64,000 nt of DNA from contig NZ_BANH01000028.1 in NCBI RefSeq assembly GCF_000964465.1, positions 62,001-126,000 on the forward strand, in the 5' to 3' direction. Below the pieces are notes generated by a model that searched no databases, was not told the DNA's origin, and saw only the letters and a program-made list of their open reading frames with translations. A program made the position numbers and the translations under genes. Origin of the DNA: Gluconobacter thailandicus F149-1 = NBRC 100600 (GTDB taxonomy: Bacteria; Pseudomonadota; Alphaproteobacteria; Acetobacterales; Acetobacteraceae). Every line of letters starts with the position of its first letter. Within the stretch, counting starts at the first letter, position 1. Positions 35,788-45,051 of the stretch are shown here, piece by piece.

Positions 35788-36515
35788 CAAGACCCTCGCA
35801 TCGAAAACAGTCCATCATCATAAAGACGCAGGCGAATGCTCGCATCCGACTCATAGGACCGCCAGCTACTGTCATCGGGTGCAAGCCAGACAACCGCACA
35901 GCCACGATCCCGCGCATCGGTCAGAGCTGACAAAAACGCGTTGAGGAGGGGACCATTCTCGCTCCCCATGGGGTTTTCAAGCAACAAAAGCGCGGGTTCC
36001 CCCAGAAAAGCCCGCACGCAATCCGCCCGGCATCGGTCCAACGGAGAGAGCTTCCCCGGAGAAATGACCGGCAAGCCGGGGAGACCAAACTGCATGCCAA
36101 GCTGCACGGCCCGTTGCATCAGACGCTCTTCCGGCACGCGAGTATGATATAACTGCGGCCAGAGAATATTCATGTGGGTACCATACAGGTCGATCCAGCC
36201 GCCATTAGCCACCATCCGGCCGATGCGTCCACGGAGAGCCGCGACACGACGCCCATCCAGATCGGACCATTCCAGCCCCATGCATCGAACGTGCCCATCG
36301 TCCAGGTCCACAAGCCCGACACACATATCCGCAAACAGGCTGGCCTGCTGCATGTCCCGGCATTCGATCAGCGCACAATCTCCGGGGTTTAAACGCAGAT
36401 TGTAGCGCACGGATGCCAGCCCGGCGCCATCAAACCGGGGCCGCGCATCCAGGAGTTCCAGAACCGGCTCAAGGATATTCAGTTCTGCCACGGGAGTTTT
36501 GTTCTCTTCTGCCAT
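35787..36515 (-). CDS. Degenerate MlaF-like ABC ATPase subunit lacking nucleotide-binding motifs
   Basis: A 242-residue protein that aligns end to end with MlaF-type ATPases but has lost every catalytic motif. Where MlaF has the Walker A GPSGIGKTT this has ECRDMQQAS (51-59), with no lysine. The Q-loop glutamine is absent near VANGG (102-106). The signature LSGGM is LSPLDR (156-161). Walker B with its glutamate, FDEP, is LENP (179-182). The switch histidine is missing in APDD (212-215). Yet the frame is intact and tightly coupled to mlaE-like and MCE genes on both sides. It is probably a pseudo-ATPase acting as a scaffold or regulator, or the system uses an ATPase encoded elsewhere. Confidence 0.75.
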   Translation of the reverse strand: MAEENKTPVAELNILEPVLELLDARPRFDGAGLASVRYNLRLNPGDCALIECRDMQQASLFADMCVGLVDLDDGHVRCMGLEWSDLDGRRVAALRGRIGRMVANGGWIDLYGTHMNILWPQLYHTRVPEERLMQRAVQLGMQFGLPGLPVISPGKLSPLDRCRADCVRAFLGEPALLLLENPMGSENGPLLNAFLSALTDARDRGCAVVWLAPDDSSWRSYESDASIRLRLYDDGLFSMRGS

Positions 36516-36516
36516 G

Positions 36517-37332
36517 TCAGTCCAACCAGACGCTCAGGGCGACGTTGATCGTCATGATAGACATGATACCGCGGGCAAACCCACGCGGCAGAAGGGAGGC
36601 AAGGTCATCTTCCGTCGTTGCGTCCATGCCGGAGAGGCAGGAGCAGACTCCGACGGCAAACCCGCTGAAGATGAATTTCGCCGGAATGGCGAAATAGTCC
36701 ACCGGGCGCATACTGCTCACGACCTGATCCAGAAACGCCCAGACCGGCATGGTAATGACGTCCTCCACCCGGCAGACGGCATACCCCACTAATAAAGCAG
36801 TCAGACTGAAGACGATGCCCAATGTGAAACCGCTGATGGTCATGGCAAGGCTTCGGGGCAGCAAGAAAGCTAAAAAGGGGTCAATGCCCATCCCTGTCAG
36901 CACGCGCATCTGTCCACCCGTTGTGAGTGTTCCCAGTTCCGTCAGCATCAGCATCCCTGATCGGCCCAGCAGGATGACGCCCACAAGAACAGGTGCAATT
37001 TCACGAACCATAACGGTTGAGAGGATGGAGCCGGTCATCTGCGCCATGCCAGCGAACCCCAGCCAGTACACCGCCTGAGCCACGATCCCGAAGCCGGTCA
37101 GGGCCGCCGTGACCAGAACACTCAACAGTCCGCCGCCGGTCGCCTGCTGGAGCGAGTGCCAGAACTCGATCCGCACTGTACGCCGCCATGATGTGGGAGA
37201 CAGACCAAGCCGCAGAACACCCCAGGCCGCCCCGACGACCATCAGCGTAAAGCGCATCTGGGCCCGCGTGACGCGCCCCAGAGAAGCAAGTGCGTTCTGA
37301 ATCCGGGAAATACGTTCGGAGGGGCTTTTCAT
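36517..37332 (-). CDS. MlaE-family lipid ABC transporter permease
   Basis: A 271-residue inner-membrane protein of the MlaE/YrbE family. It has five to six hydrophobic segments and the core VMVREIAPVLVGVILLGRSGMLMLTELGTL, which matches the family's most conserved stretch. The C-terminus has a further conserved region ending SIMTINVALSVWLD. MlaE is the permease core of the MCE lipid-transport system. It overlaps the cyclase-like gene's stop in ATGA and is one base from the ATPase-like gene. The direction of transport and the lipid are not evident. Confidence 0.9.
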   Translation of the reverse strand: MKSPSERISRIQNALASLGRVTRAQMRFTLMVVGAAWGVLRLGLSPTSWRRTVRIEFWHSLQQATGGGLLSVLVTAALTGFGIVAQAVYWLGFAGMAQMTGSILSTVMVREIAPVLVGVILLGRSGMLMLTELGTLTTGGQMRVLTGMGIDPFLAFLLPRSLAMTISGFTLGIVFSLTALLVGYAVCRVEDVITMPVWAFLDQVVSSMRPVDYFAIPAKFIFSGFAVGVCSCLSGMDATTEDDLASLLPRGFARGIMSIMTINVALSVWLD

Positions 37333-39647
37333 CGGCGCCCCGCCAGAATGAAGCTGCGGGTCACGCCGCTATTGGGAAGATAGAACATTCCCCGCGCGCG
37401 GAAGAGGAAATGCTCCCGAAGCTGAAGGTAAGCCTGCTCCGAAACCTGGATCGTTCCCGCATCCGGGGCGCTGGCCGCCAGAAGCTCGGCAACATTGATT
37501 GCTTCGCCCCATAGATTGAAAACCGCAGGGTCACGGCCCAGCATTGCTGCCATCACCGGTCCGACGTCAATGCCAACCCGGAAGACCGGGTCGATATCAA
37601 CCGACGCCAGAAGTGAAAGACACGCCTCACGGATGGACACCGCCGCATCGGCCAGACGCAACATGGCATTCGGATCCGGTTCCTGCGAACACCCCCCCAC
37701 CAGCACCAGACGATTGCTGACAACCTGTACGGAGAACAGTCCCGTTTCCCGGGAAATGCGCTGGATGTCCTCACTGAGCGAAGACACCACCTTCATGGAT
37801 CGCTCGGCGCTATGGCGATCCATGGCATAGGGGTCTGCGAATGAAATGACCATGACGGGCACCTGCGGATAGATCCCGCTGGGAACAGACTCATCCTGAA
37901 CACCGGACGCTGGCGGCAAGAGAAATCCCTCGTCATAGCGCGTGTCTTTCAACTGATGGGTCAAACTCGGACGGGCCTCGGCCTGACGATCGTTCTGATC
38001 AAACACCTGCGAGAAGCGAAGCGCCACGACGGACGAGACAATCGCCACGATATGCTCCATCGCATCAGCCCTGGACGGGTTCTCAAGTACGATGGCGCCA
38101 ACAGCCTGATGCCCACGCATCACCGGATGAAACACCAGTGATGTGGCCTCTACAGCCCTCATGATGAGGCGCTGGAAATTCTGGCTGCGCTCATCCTGCA
38201 CTGCATCGTCAATGAACAGGGAATGCCCTTCCATCAAGGCTTCAAACAGCAGGGAGTTTTCGCGCTTCGTGATTTCAATGCCTGTACTGTGGACGTCCCG
38301 AACCGGATCGAACGCATCCTCGCAGAGCAGCCTCTCTCCGTCCGGCAACAGCCGCCACAGACTGGCACGACGGGAGTTTGTGCGAGCCGCCAGAGCTTCC
38401 GTCAGGATCGGAACATCGTGGGACGCCTCAAACAGATCCGGCGTGCTGGCAATCTCGTAAAGAGAAGCGTTTTCCGCACGCATTTGTTCACGTCCGATTT
38501 CGATGCGCCTGCGAAGCCTTTCAATACGACGCCCCTGAATGATCAGTCCTAATGCCAGCAGAGAGGCAAGCCCAACCACCAGCGCCGAAAACCACATATT
38601 CTGCCGACGTGCCGTAATGGCGAAATCCGAGAAATCGTTTTCAGGAGCATTCAGCAACAAAACCCAGCGCCGGTGCACGAACGGCAGTGCTGTCGCGATG
38701 GTGACGTAATTTTTCCCCCGTGCCGAAACCAGGCCAGGGCCCGGGCCTCTTATCTTGAACGTATTGAGTGCCCGGATGAAAACAGGCTGTGTCTTGGGAT
38801 TAAGGTGCATGTTGGCCGGGTCGAAGGCCGGTTGTGTTCCATCATCTGTCGCTGTTTGACCGGCAATGATCTGGCCGTGCATATCGACGATGACCGCCTT
38901 GCCGCTCCGCCCCACCTGAAGGTTGCTCAGGAAAGAGGTCAGCCGGTTCAGGGCAATGTTAGTTGCAAAGACTGCCTGATGGCCATCATTCGTCTGAAAG
39001 GCCATGGATGCCGTGATGGTGAACTCCCGCGCCGCCAGATAGGCGTAAGGGTCAGTCCAGTAGAGAGCCCCCTCTCCGCGCCCGATACGCTTTATGGCCC
39101 CGCGAAACCATGGCCGGGTCGTAACATCATAACCGTCAGCCGGATCAAAACCCGTCCCAACGACCTTGCCACTCTGATCGACATAAGTGTGGCGATAGAC
39201 ACCGTGGCCATTCTCGATCTGAAAGTGCGTCTGCTCGTAATCCTGACCATGCCGTGTGACCATCCAGAACTGCTTCTGGTCACTGGCAAGATAAAAGCTG
39301 TCGACCTGCGGCATGTGCGCCAGCATGGAACGTCCATAGAGCATGAACGCGTCTGGGGAGGCATCCGTAAGTGGCTCACGGAACATGTCCTGCGCGATGG
39401 TTGCGCTGTCGGAGGCGGGAGAAAGGTAATTCTGGACCTCTTGCGTCACGTATTTCTGCTGGCTTCGCAGAAGATCGCTGGACAGGGAAATCGCGCCCTG
39501 ACGGGTCGTCCGGTAATTATGAAGACTGATGGTGATAATCGCCGCGATGACGAGCAGCACGCCAATAATCGGGCCGAGAAACTGCAGGACCTTCTGCCGG
39601 CTACTGGCAGGACTACGTGTCGGGTCAACAATCTCGGCGGCTGACAA
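37329..39647 (-). CDS. dCache/GAF/class III cyclase-like membrane protein
   Basis: A 772-residue protein. Helix 1 is at about 25-47 and helix 2 at about 350-372, enclosing an extracytoplasmic dCache-like sensor (DVTTRPWFRGAI is the family's typical segment). A GAF-like domain follows at about 395-545 and a class III nucleotide cyclase domain at about 595-745. The first metal-binding Asp is retained (SFADPYAMD), but where a second Asp is expected there is VSNRLVLVGG, and the usual GDTVN is GEAIN. Cyclase activity is thus doubtful. It heads the Mla-type operon, its stop overlapping the permease start in ATGA. It probably senses an envelope signal. Confidence 0.72.
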   Translation of the reverse strand: MSAAEIVDPTRSPASSRQKVLQFLGPIIGVLLVIAAIITISLHNYRTTRQGAISLSSDLLRSQQKYVTQEVQNYLSPASDSATIAQDMFREPLTDASPDAFMLYGRSMLAHMPQVDSFYLASDQKQFWMVTRHGQDYEQTHFQIENGHGVYRHTYVDQSGKVVGTGFDPADGYDVTTRPWFRGAIKRIGRGEGALYWTDPYAYLAAREFTITASMAFQTNDGHQAVFATNIALNRLTSFLSNLQVGRSGKAVIVDMHGQIIAGQTATDDGTQPAFDPANMHLNPKTQPVFIRALNTFKIRGPGPGLVSARGKNYVTIATALPFVHRRWVLLLNAPENDFSDFAITARRQNMWFSALVVGLASLLALGLIIQGRRIERLRRRIEIGREQMRAENASLYEIASTPDLFEASHDVPILTEALAARTNSRRASLWRLLPDGERLLCEDAFDPVRDVHSTGIEITKRENSLLFEALMEGHSLFIDDAVQDERSQNFQRLIMRAVEATSLVFHPVMRGHQAVGAIVLENPSRADAMEHIVAIVSSVVALRFSQVFDQNDRQAEARPSLTHQLKDTRYDEGFLLPPASGVQDESVPSGIYPQVPVMVISFADPYAMDRHSAERSMKVVSSLSEDIQRISRETGLFSVQVVSNRLVLVGGCSQEPDPNAMLRLADAAVSIREACLSLLASVDIDPVFRVGIDVGPVMAAMLGRDPAVFNLWGEAINVAELLAASAPDAGTIQVSEQAYLQLREHFLFRARGMFYLPNSGVTRSFILAGRR

Positions 39648-39926
39648 GGGCTTTTACTCCGGGATCACGGATATTCGGATACTATTTCTAACACTCAGTA
39701 ACATGCCAATATCCTCTGCTCCATGATTGATCGCAACCCGCCTGTCGGGTGACAAACGCATGAGGCCTCAAGATTTTTACTTTCTGGCAATAAAATTTCG
39801 TCAATTCCAACCTCTATACACAAAGACCATAATCCGTATCATACCAGTCCTGTTTCACTGACTCTCATGTGATGCTCGGGAGGCCTCCTGAGAGTGTCAC
39901 GCTTCAAGAACCCTCGGTGCTTCTTC

Positions 39927-40736
39927 ATGCTTGACCTGCTGCCCTACCGTTCCGTTCTAGCCTTCACGAGCGCTGGTCGCGTGTCTTTTCTGCAAGGACT
40001 GATCACGAACGATGTCCAGCTTCTGACACCAGACACAGCTCTCTGGAGTGCTCTTCTGACACCACAGGGGCGATGGCTGAGCGAGTTTTTCCTGTTCAGC
40101 ACGCCAGACAGCATTCTGATGGATTGCCCGGCAGATCATGCCGAAATGCTGTCCAAAAAGCTGTCCCGGTTTCGCTTAAGGGCTGACGTCAAAATTGAAA
40201 CTACGGACTTTCAGGTGCTTGTCGGACATGACAGTTCGCCTCCAGCGGATGCCGTCTGTGTGGCGAATGATCCACGAGGTGACGGTGCAGGGTGGCGGGC
40301 TGTGGTGCAGCAGGCTCCTGAGAATGCAGGGCATGGAGACAACTGGCTGAAGAGACGACTTGAAAAAGGCCTCCCCGAAGCAGCCGATTTTGAAAGTGAA
40401 AAGACGCTGGCCCTTGAAGCCAACATGGACCTTCTGCACGGTGTGTCGTGGAAAAAAGGCTGCTATATGGGCCAGGAACTCACGGCCCGCACACATTACC
40501 GGGGGCTATTACGCCGGCGCCTCCTGCCCGTTCAAATTCAGGATGAAGCTTTTCCTGAAACCGGCGGCACGCTTCTTATGGGCGACAAGGAAGTTGGAGA
40601 ACTGCGCTCTCGCCAGGGATCCCGCGCCTTGGCCATGCTACGTCGTGAAGCGTGGTCGTCTCCAGAACTTGCTTTTGAAGGCAAACCGGTCTCCGTTGTC
40701 TGGCCTGACTGGTTCCCTCTGGAGATGCGTTCGTGA
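39927..40736 (+). CDS. ygfZ: YgfZ/GcvT-family folate-binding protein
   Basis: A 269-residue protein of the YgfZ family. It has the early segment FLQGLITNDV, also seen in GcvT, and the YgfZ signature KGCYMGQELTARTHYRG with its conserved Cys at about 179. YgfZ helps assemble or repair iron-sulfur enzymes, apparently using folate. I start at the ATG at 39927, which gives the usual N-terminal length; a GTG at 39894 with GGAGG ten bases upstream is the alternative and adds 11 residues. The stop overlaps hisI by four bases. Confidence 0.85.
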   Translation: MLDLLPYRSVLAFTSAGRVSFLQGLITNDVQLLTPDTALWSALLTPQGRWLSEFFLFSTPDSILMDCPADHAEMLSKKLSRFRLRADVKIETTDFQVLVGHDSSPPADAVCVANDPRGDGAGWRAVVQQAPENAGHGDNWLKRRLEKGLPEAADFESEKTLALEANMDLLHGVSWKKGCYMGQELTARTHYRGLLRRRLLPVQIQDEAFPETGGTLLMGDKEVGELRSRQGSRALAMLRREAWSSPELAFEGKPVSVVWPDWFPLEMRS

Positions 40737-41143
40737 CCTATACCCCGCCTGCACCCGCCATCATTGATGACATTGTCAGCCAGACGAAATTCGATGCGAA
40801 TGGCCTGATTTCCGCCATCGCGCAGGACACGAACGGCGTCATCCTGATGCTGGCCTGGATGAATGCGGATGCTCTTCGGGAAACGCTGCTTACCGGCCGC
40901 GTCTGCTATTGGTCCCGCAGCCGCAAGTCCCTGTGGCGGAAGGGCGAAACGTCAGGCCAGCAGCAGCATCTTCTGGAAGCCCGACTGGACTGTGACATGG
41001 ACGCCGTTCTCATGATCGTGGATCAGACCGGCGTGGCTTGCCATACGGGCCGTCGAAGCTGCTTTTATCATGGGGTAACCCCGGACGGGCTGCGCGATAC
41101 AGCACAGCCCGAAATTAGCGCCGAAGAACTTTACGGGCGCTGA
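40733..41143 (+). CDS. hisI: Phosphoribosyl-AMP cyclohydrolase
   Basis: A 136-residue enzyme of histidine synthesis that opens the adenine ring of phosphoribosyl-AMP. The core YWSRSRKSLWRKGETSG is the family signature, and the zinc and magnesium ligands lie in DCDMDAVLMIV and CHTGRRSCFYH. It is the stand-alone HisI without a HisE domain. Its GTG start overlaps ygfZ by four bases. The 3' end overlaps the convergent RNase T2 gene by 13 bases. Confidence 0.96.
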   Translation: MTYTPPAPAIIDDIVSQTKFDANGLISAIAQDTNGVILMLAWMNADALRETLLTGRVCYWSRSRKSLWRKGETSGQQQHLLEARLDCDMDAVLMIVDQTGVACHTGRRSCFYHGVTPDGLRDTAQPEISAEELYGR

Positions 41144-41910
41144 TCGGTAACAGTCGCCCCTGCCCCGGGGAGTGGCCAGCCCGGCATCATGAACGTTGCC
41201 GGGCAGTTATCCTGCACCTGCGGAGATGACCGATAAGACCCATTGGCCGGAAAAGTCGAGAGTTTCTTCGGATCCAGCGTGAACCAGAGCTGCGTCAGAA
41301 CGACTTTCCCATCATGATCGGGTTCGCACTGAAACTGGAGCGCCCGTTCTTCCCGCACACCTGTCAGTTGCACGAACATGGTCAGCAGGTTGTCTTTCTT
41401 CACCTGAAAACCGCTATGCTGCGCCAGCCACTGCCCATAAGCCGATGAGGCGAAACGGTCCCGCAACTGCATGGACGTGATGAAAAACTGATCCGCATCG
41501 TAGCCGAAACAGCGGGCATGTTTGGTATATTCATGCACATGCAGCGGATGCTTCAGATGAGGAACGACGCTGGCCAGTGCGTTTTCTGTTGCAGGCTGGA
41601 GCGTCGGCGGCGTGTCATCGTGGTCATAGATGTCACAGCCTTTCATCCACCACTGCTGGACAGGGACATTCTGCGCCTCAAGCGCGTGCGGCTCTGACGC
41701 CCAGAGACCATGCAGACCAATCAGATGGCTATGCGGCTGACTGGCTGTACAGCCTCCGCCGGTCGCGCAGAAACCCGGCTGCCAAGTCAGGGCGAGCGTG
41801 TCATGACTGAAATCCGTATGAGTGACAGGTGTCAGGGACGGTCCGACAGGCGCCTGTGACGAAACACACCCTCCGAGAACAAGGAGGGCAGCAACAACAA
41901 GGCGCTTCAT
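41131..41910 (-). CDS. RNase T2-family lipoprotein
   Basis: A 259-residue protein with a lipoprotein signal and lipobox LGGC (Cys15), so anchored in the envelope. The catalytic segments of RNase T2 are visible: CAS1 as GLHGLWAS with His67, and CAS2 as HVHEYTKHARC with His126, Glu127 and His131. Cysteines are abundant, as in secreted members. RNase T2 enzymes cut single-stranded RNA without strong base preference. Unusually, its start overlaps the fghA stop in ATGA, so it is translated with formaldehyde-detoxification genes. Its 3' end overlaps hisI by 13 bases. Confidence 0.88.
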   Translation of the reverse strand: MKRLVVAALLVLGGCVSSQAPVGPSLTPVTHTDFSHDTLALTWQPGFCATGGGCTASQPHSHLIGLHGLWASEPHALEAQNVPVQQWWMKGCDIYDHDDTPPTLQPATENALASVVPHLKHPLHVHEYTKHARCFGYDADQFFITSMQLRDRFASSAYGQWLAQHSGFQVKKDNLLTMFVQLTGVREERALQFQCEPDHDGKVVLTQLWFTLDPKKLSTFPANGSYRSSPQVQDNCPATFMMPGWPLPGAGATVTDQRP

Positions 41911-42767
41911 GCCTTCAGTCCTTTGGCGTGATGGTTCAGATGATCGGCAATGAAGGTCTGGATGAACCAGTAGGAGTGGTCGTAAGCGTCATGATGTCGC
42001 ATTTCGAGCGACTGCCCACTTTCTTTTGCGGCCTCGACAAGAGCATCTACCCGTAGATCGGACAGGTACTGGTCCTGCAATCCCTGATCGACGAGGATTG
42101 TGGCGGGATGCTTATGGCCGTTCCTGAGCAGGAGCGTAGGATCGCAGTCGCGCCATTTCGACGGGTCTCCCCCGAAATAGGCGTCAAAGGCCTTCTGCCC
42201 CCATGGGATCACACTCGGATGGCAGATCGGGGCAAAAGCGGAAACTGTTTTCCAGAACTCGGGGTAACGAAGTGCCTGAACGAGCGTACCCATGCCTCCC
42301 ATGGAATGGCCCATGATGCCCCGACGGTCTCCATCCAGCGGGAACAGTTTTTCCGTCAGAGCAGGCAATTTCCGATGGATATAACTCTCCATGCGATAGT
42401 GCCTGCTCCACGGTTCAGCCGTAGCGTCCACATAGAACCCTGCTCCTGACCCAAGATCATACGCATCATCTTCGCCCGGGGTACCCGTGTCACGGGGTGA
42501 CGTGTCCGGGGCGACCAGGGCAATGCCATGCTCTGCTGCGAAGCGGATGGCGTTGGATTTGATGAGGAAAGTCTCATGATTACCGGTCAAACCGGCGAGC
42601 ACATGAATGACCGGAACCTTCTGACCCGCCAGAGCCTCTTTGGGGAGAAAAATCGAGAAGGTAGCGGGAACGCCCAGAACGTCTGAATTATGCTTCAGAA
42701 CGCGTAAGGAGCCGCCACAACAGGTATGCTGGCCTAATGTTTCAATAACGGGGGTCTCAATCGACAT
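41907..42767 (-). CDS. fghA: S-formylglutathione hydrolase
   Basis: A 286-residue serine esterase. The nucleophile is Ser155 in GHSMGG; the oxyanion region has VLAGLTGNHETF and the C-terminal histidine sits in AYDHSYWF. It hydrolyses S-formylglutathione to formate and glutathione, the second step of formaldehyde detoxification. The dehydrogenase for the first step lies immediately upstream on the same strand, two bases away. Its stop overlaps the RNase T2 start in ATGA. Confidence 0.95.
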   Translation of the reverse strand: MSIETPVIETLGQHTCCGGSLRVLKHNSDVLGVPATFSIFLPKEALAGQKVPVIHVLAGLTGNHETFLIKSNAIRFAAEHGIALVAPDTSPRDTGTPGEDDAYDLGSGAGFYVDATAEPWSRHYRMESYIHRKLPALTEKLFPLDGDRRGIMGHSMGGMGTLVQALRYPEFWKTVSAFAPICHPSVIPWGQKAFDAYFGGDPSKWRDCDPTLLLRNGHKHPATILVDQGLQDQYLSDLRVDALVEAAKESGQSLEMRHHDAYDHSYWFIQTFIADHLNHHAKGLKA

Positions 42768-42769
42768 AC

Positions 42770-43885
42770 TCAGAACTCCACAACGCTGCGAATACTCTCG
42801 CCACGCGCCATGAGATCAAAACCGTGATTGATCTCGGAAAGCTTGAGCTTGTGGGTGATGAGGGAATCAATGTCGATCCGCCCGTCCATGTACCAGTCCA
42901 CGATTTTCGGGACATCGGTACGGCCTCTCGCGCCTCCGAATGCAGAGCCGATCCACCGGCGGCCGGTCACAAGCTGAAACGGACGTGTGCTGATTTCCTG
43001 ACCCGCTCCCGCGACACCGATAACGCAGGACACGCCCCAACCACGATGTGCGCTTTCCAGAGCCTGACGCATGAGCGTGACGTTGCCGACACATTCGAAC
43101 GTGTAGTCTGCGCCTCCACCCGTCATTTCGATCAGATGTCCGACCAGATCGCCATTAGGCCCCAGATCTTTTGGATTCACGAAATCCGTCATGCCGAACT
43201 GGCGCGCCATGGCTTCACGGCCTGGATTGACGTCCACGCCGATGATGCGCGTTGCGCCTACCATCTTTGCGCCCTGAATGACGTTCAGGCCGATGCCCCC
43301 CAGTCCGAAGACTGCCACGGTAGAACCTGGCTCGACCTGTGCCGTAAACATGACAGCGCCAATGCCCGTCGTCACGCCGCAGCCAATATAGCAGACCTTG
43401 TCGAACGGGGCGTCCGAACGGATTTTTGCCAGTGAAATTTCTGGCAGAACCGTATAGTTCGCGAAGGTTGAACAGCCCATGTAGTGATGGATAGGCTGGC
43501 CCTTATAGGAGAAGCGCGACGTTCCATCAGGCATTACGCCCCTGCCCTGCGTGGAGCGGATGGAAGTACAGAGATTCGTCTTACGGGACAGGCAGGACGG
43601 GCATTCCCGGCATTCCGGCGTGTAAAGCGGGATCACATGGTCTCCCGGCTTCAGGTGCTTCACACCCGGCCCGACTTCCCGAACAATACCGGCGCCCTCA
43701 TGTCCCAGAATGGCAGGAAACAGGCCCTCAGGGTCCTGTCCGGACAGCGTGTACTTGTCAGTATGGCACAGACCGGTCGCCTTGATCTCGACCAGAACCT
43801 CGCCTTCTTTAGGACCCTCAAGTTGAACGGTATCGATTTCAAGCGGCCTGCCTGCTTCAAACGCGATCGCGGCAATGACATCCAT
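42770..43885 (-). CDS. frmA: S-(hydroxymethyl)glutathione dehydrogenase (class III alcohol dehydrogenase)
   Basis: A 371-residue zinc dehydrogenase that oxidises the glutathione adduct of formaldehyde with NAD. It has [12 protein letters not shown] with the catalytic zinc Cys, GHEGAGIV, and the structural zinc cysteines [36 protein letters not shown] is the Rossmann cofactor site. I start at the ATG at 43885 after GGGAG; the ATG at 43903 adds six residues. It is co-transcribed with fghA and is divergent from the bestrophin gene. Confidence 0.95.
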   Translation of the reverse strand: MDVIAAIAFEAGRPLEIDTVQLEGPKEGEVLVEIKATGLCHTDKYTLSGQDPEGLFPAILGHEGAGIVREVGPGVKHLKPGDHVIPLYTPECRECPSCLSRKTNLCTSIRSTQGRGVMPDGTSRFSYKGQPIHHYMGCSTFANYTVLPEISLAKIRSDAPFDKVCYIGCGVTTGIGAVMFTAQVEPGSTVAVFGLGGIGLNVIQGAKMVGATRIIGVDVNPGREAMARQFGMTDFVNPKDLGPNGDLVGHLIEMTGGGADYTFECVGNVTLMRQALESAHRGWGVSCVIGVAGAGQEISTRPFQLVTGRRWIGSAFGGARGRTDVPKIVDWYMDGRIDIDSLITHKLKLSEINHGFDLMARGESIRSVVEF

Positions 43886-44121
43886 CTGACTGTCTCCCTG
43901 CATACAGTGCTGCCAAGGTGTCGCATTCGGGAAACGGGATGCAAGAGGCGCGTTATGGTTTCCTGCGGTCTTTCGAAGCAGACCTGTCGAACGGAAAAGT
44001 TTCTATCCCGGTCTGACTGGAAAAACTGCGCAAAACATTGGACATCTTTTGGTGTTGGCCGGTCACACTTTTCACGGTTAGTTTCAGAAGACATTCCGTA
44101 CTCAGGCAAGGAGCCTTCGGC

Positions 44122-44997
44122 TTGATCGTTAATCGCCAACACGGCCTGGCCATTCTCTTCAGAGAATCCCTGCCACCTATTCTTCTGCTGGCCCTCTGGG
44201 ATCTTGTTGTCGTTATCCTTTTCCAGATTTACCATCAGGAATGGATGGACCAGCCCGCTCTCCCCATTTCCCTGATGGGCTCCGCGCTGGCCATCTTTCT
44301 GGGCATGCGCAACAACGCCGCCTATGCACGTTGGTGGGAAGGACGGACTCTCTGGGGATCTATCACCAACAACTGTCGCTCTTTCGGGCGTGAAGCCGCA
44401 TCATTGCTGGGCGGACGCCCTGATCTTGCACGGTACATGGCCGCTTACCCTCACGTGCTGCGTGCTGCGCTGCGTGGGGATTCTACCGGTGAGGAAGTCG
44501 AAAGACTGCTTCCGACGGATGTTCGCGCCAAGGTCTTCGCGTGCTCCAACACCGCCAATGCACTGCTTTACGAAATCGGTCTCGGCGTACAGCAGGAAGT
44601 GGAACTCAAGAACATTGATGGTGCCGTTCATGGCACGGTAGATCGTATCCTTTCGGATATTGCCAACGCACAGGGCGGTCTTGAGCGTATCCGCAATACG
44701 CCACTTCCGGTCCAGTATTCCGTCATTCCCGAGCTGGCAACGCATCTGTTCTGCATCATCCTGCCCCTGTCGGCAGTTCAGACGCTGGGCTGGATCACGC
44801 CGCTCGGCTCCAGCGTGATTGGACTGCTGTTCCAGATGCTGGATCGCAGTGGCCGCGACCTTCAGGAACCGTTCATTGCCAGTGTGCATGCCCTACCGAT
44901 GCACACCATGGCCCGGACCATCGAGCGCGATCTTCTGCAACCGATCGGAGAACCTGCTCCGGCACCGATCCAGCCCAAGCACGGGGTCCAGGCATGA
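44122..44997 (+). CDS. Bestrophin-family (UPF0187) membrane protein
   Basis: A 291-residue protein of the bacterial bestrophin family, which form pentameric ion channels. Conserved segments are LAIFLGMRNNAAYARWWEGRTLWG and the C-terminal LQEPFIASVHALPMHTMARTIERDLLQ. There are membrane segments at about 18-36 and 42-58, with further ones near 210-250. I choose the TTG at 44122 because AGGAG lies nine bases before it; the longer frame from 44038 has no similarity there. It is divergent from frmA. Confidence 0.85.
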   Translation: MIVNRQHGLAILFRESLPPILLLALWDLVVVILFQIYHQEWMDQPALPISLMGSALAIFLGMRNNAAYARWWEGRTLWGSITNNCRSFGREAASLLGGRPDLARYMAAYPHVLRAALRGDSTGEEVERLLPTDVRAKVFACSNTANALLYEIGLGVQQEVELKNIDGAVHGTVDRILSDIANAQGGLERIRNTPLPVQYSVIPELATHLFCIILPLSAVQTLGWITPLGSSVIGLLFQMLDRSGRDLQEPFIASVHALPMHTMARTIERDLLQPIGEPAPAPIQPKHGVQA

Positions 44998-45051
44998 TTG
45001 AAGTCGGATAATGCAGGACAGGAGGGCGTTTTTCTGGTATCATCCCAAGTT

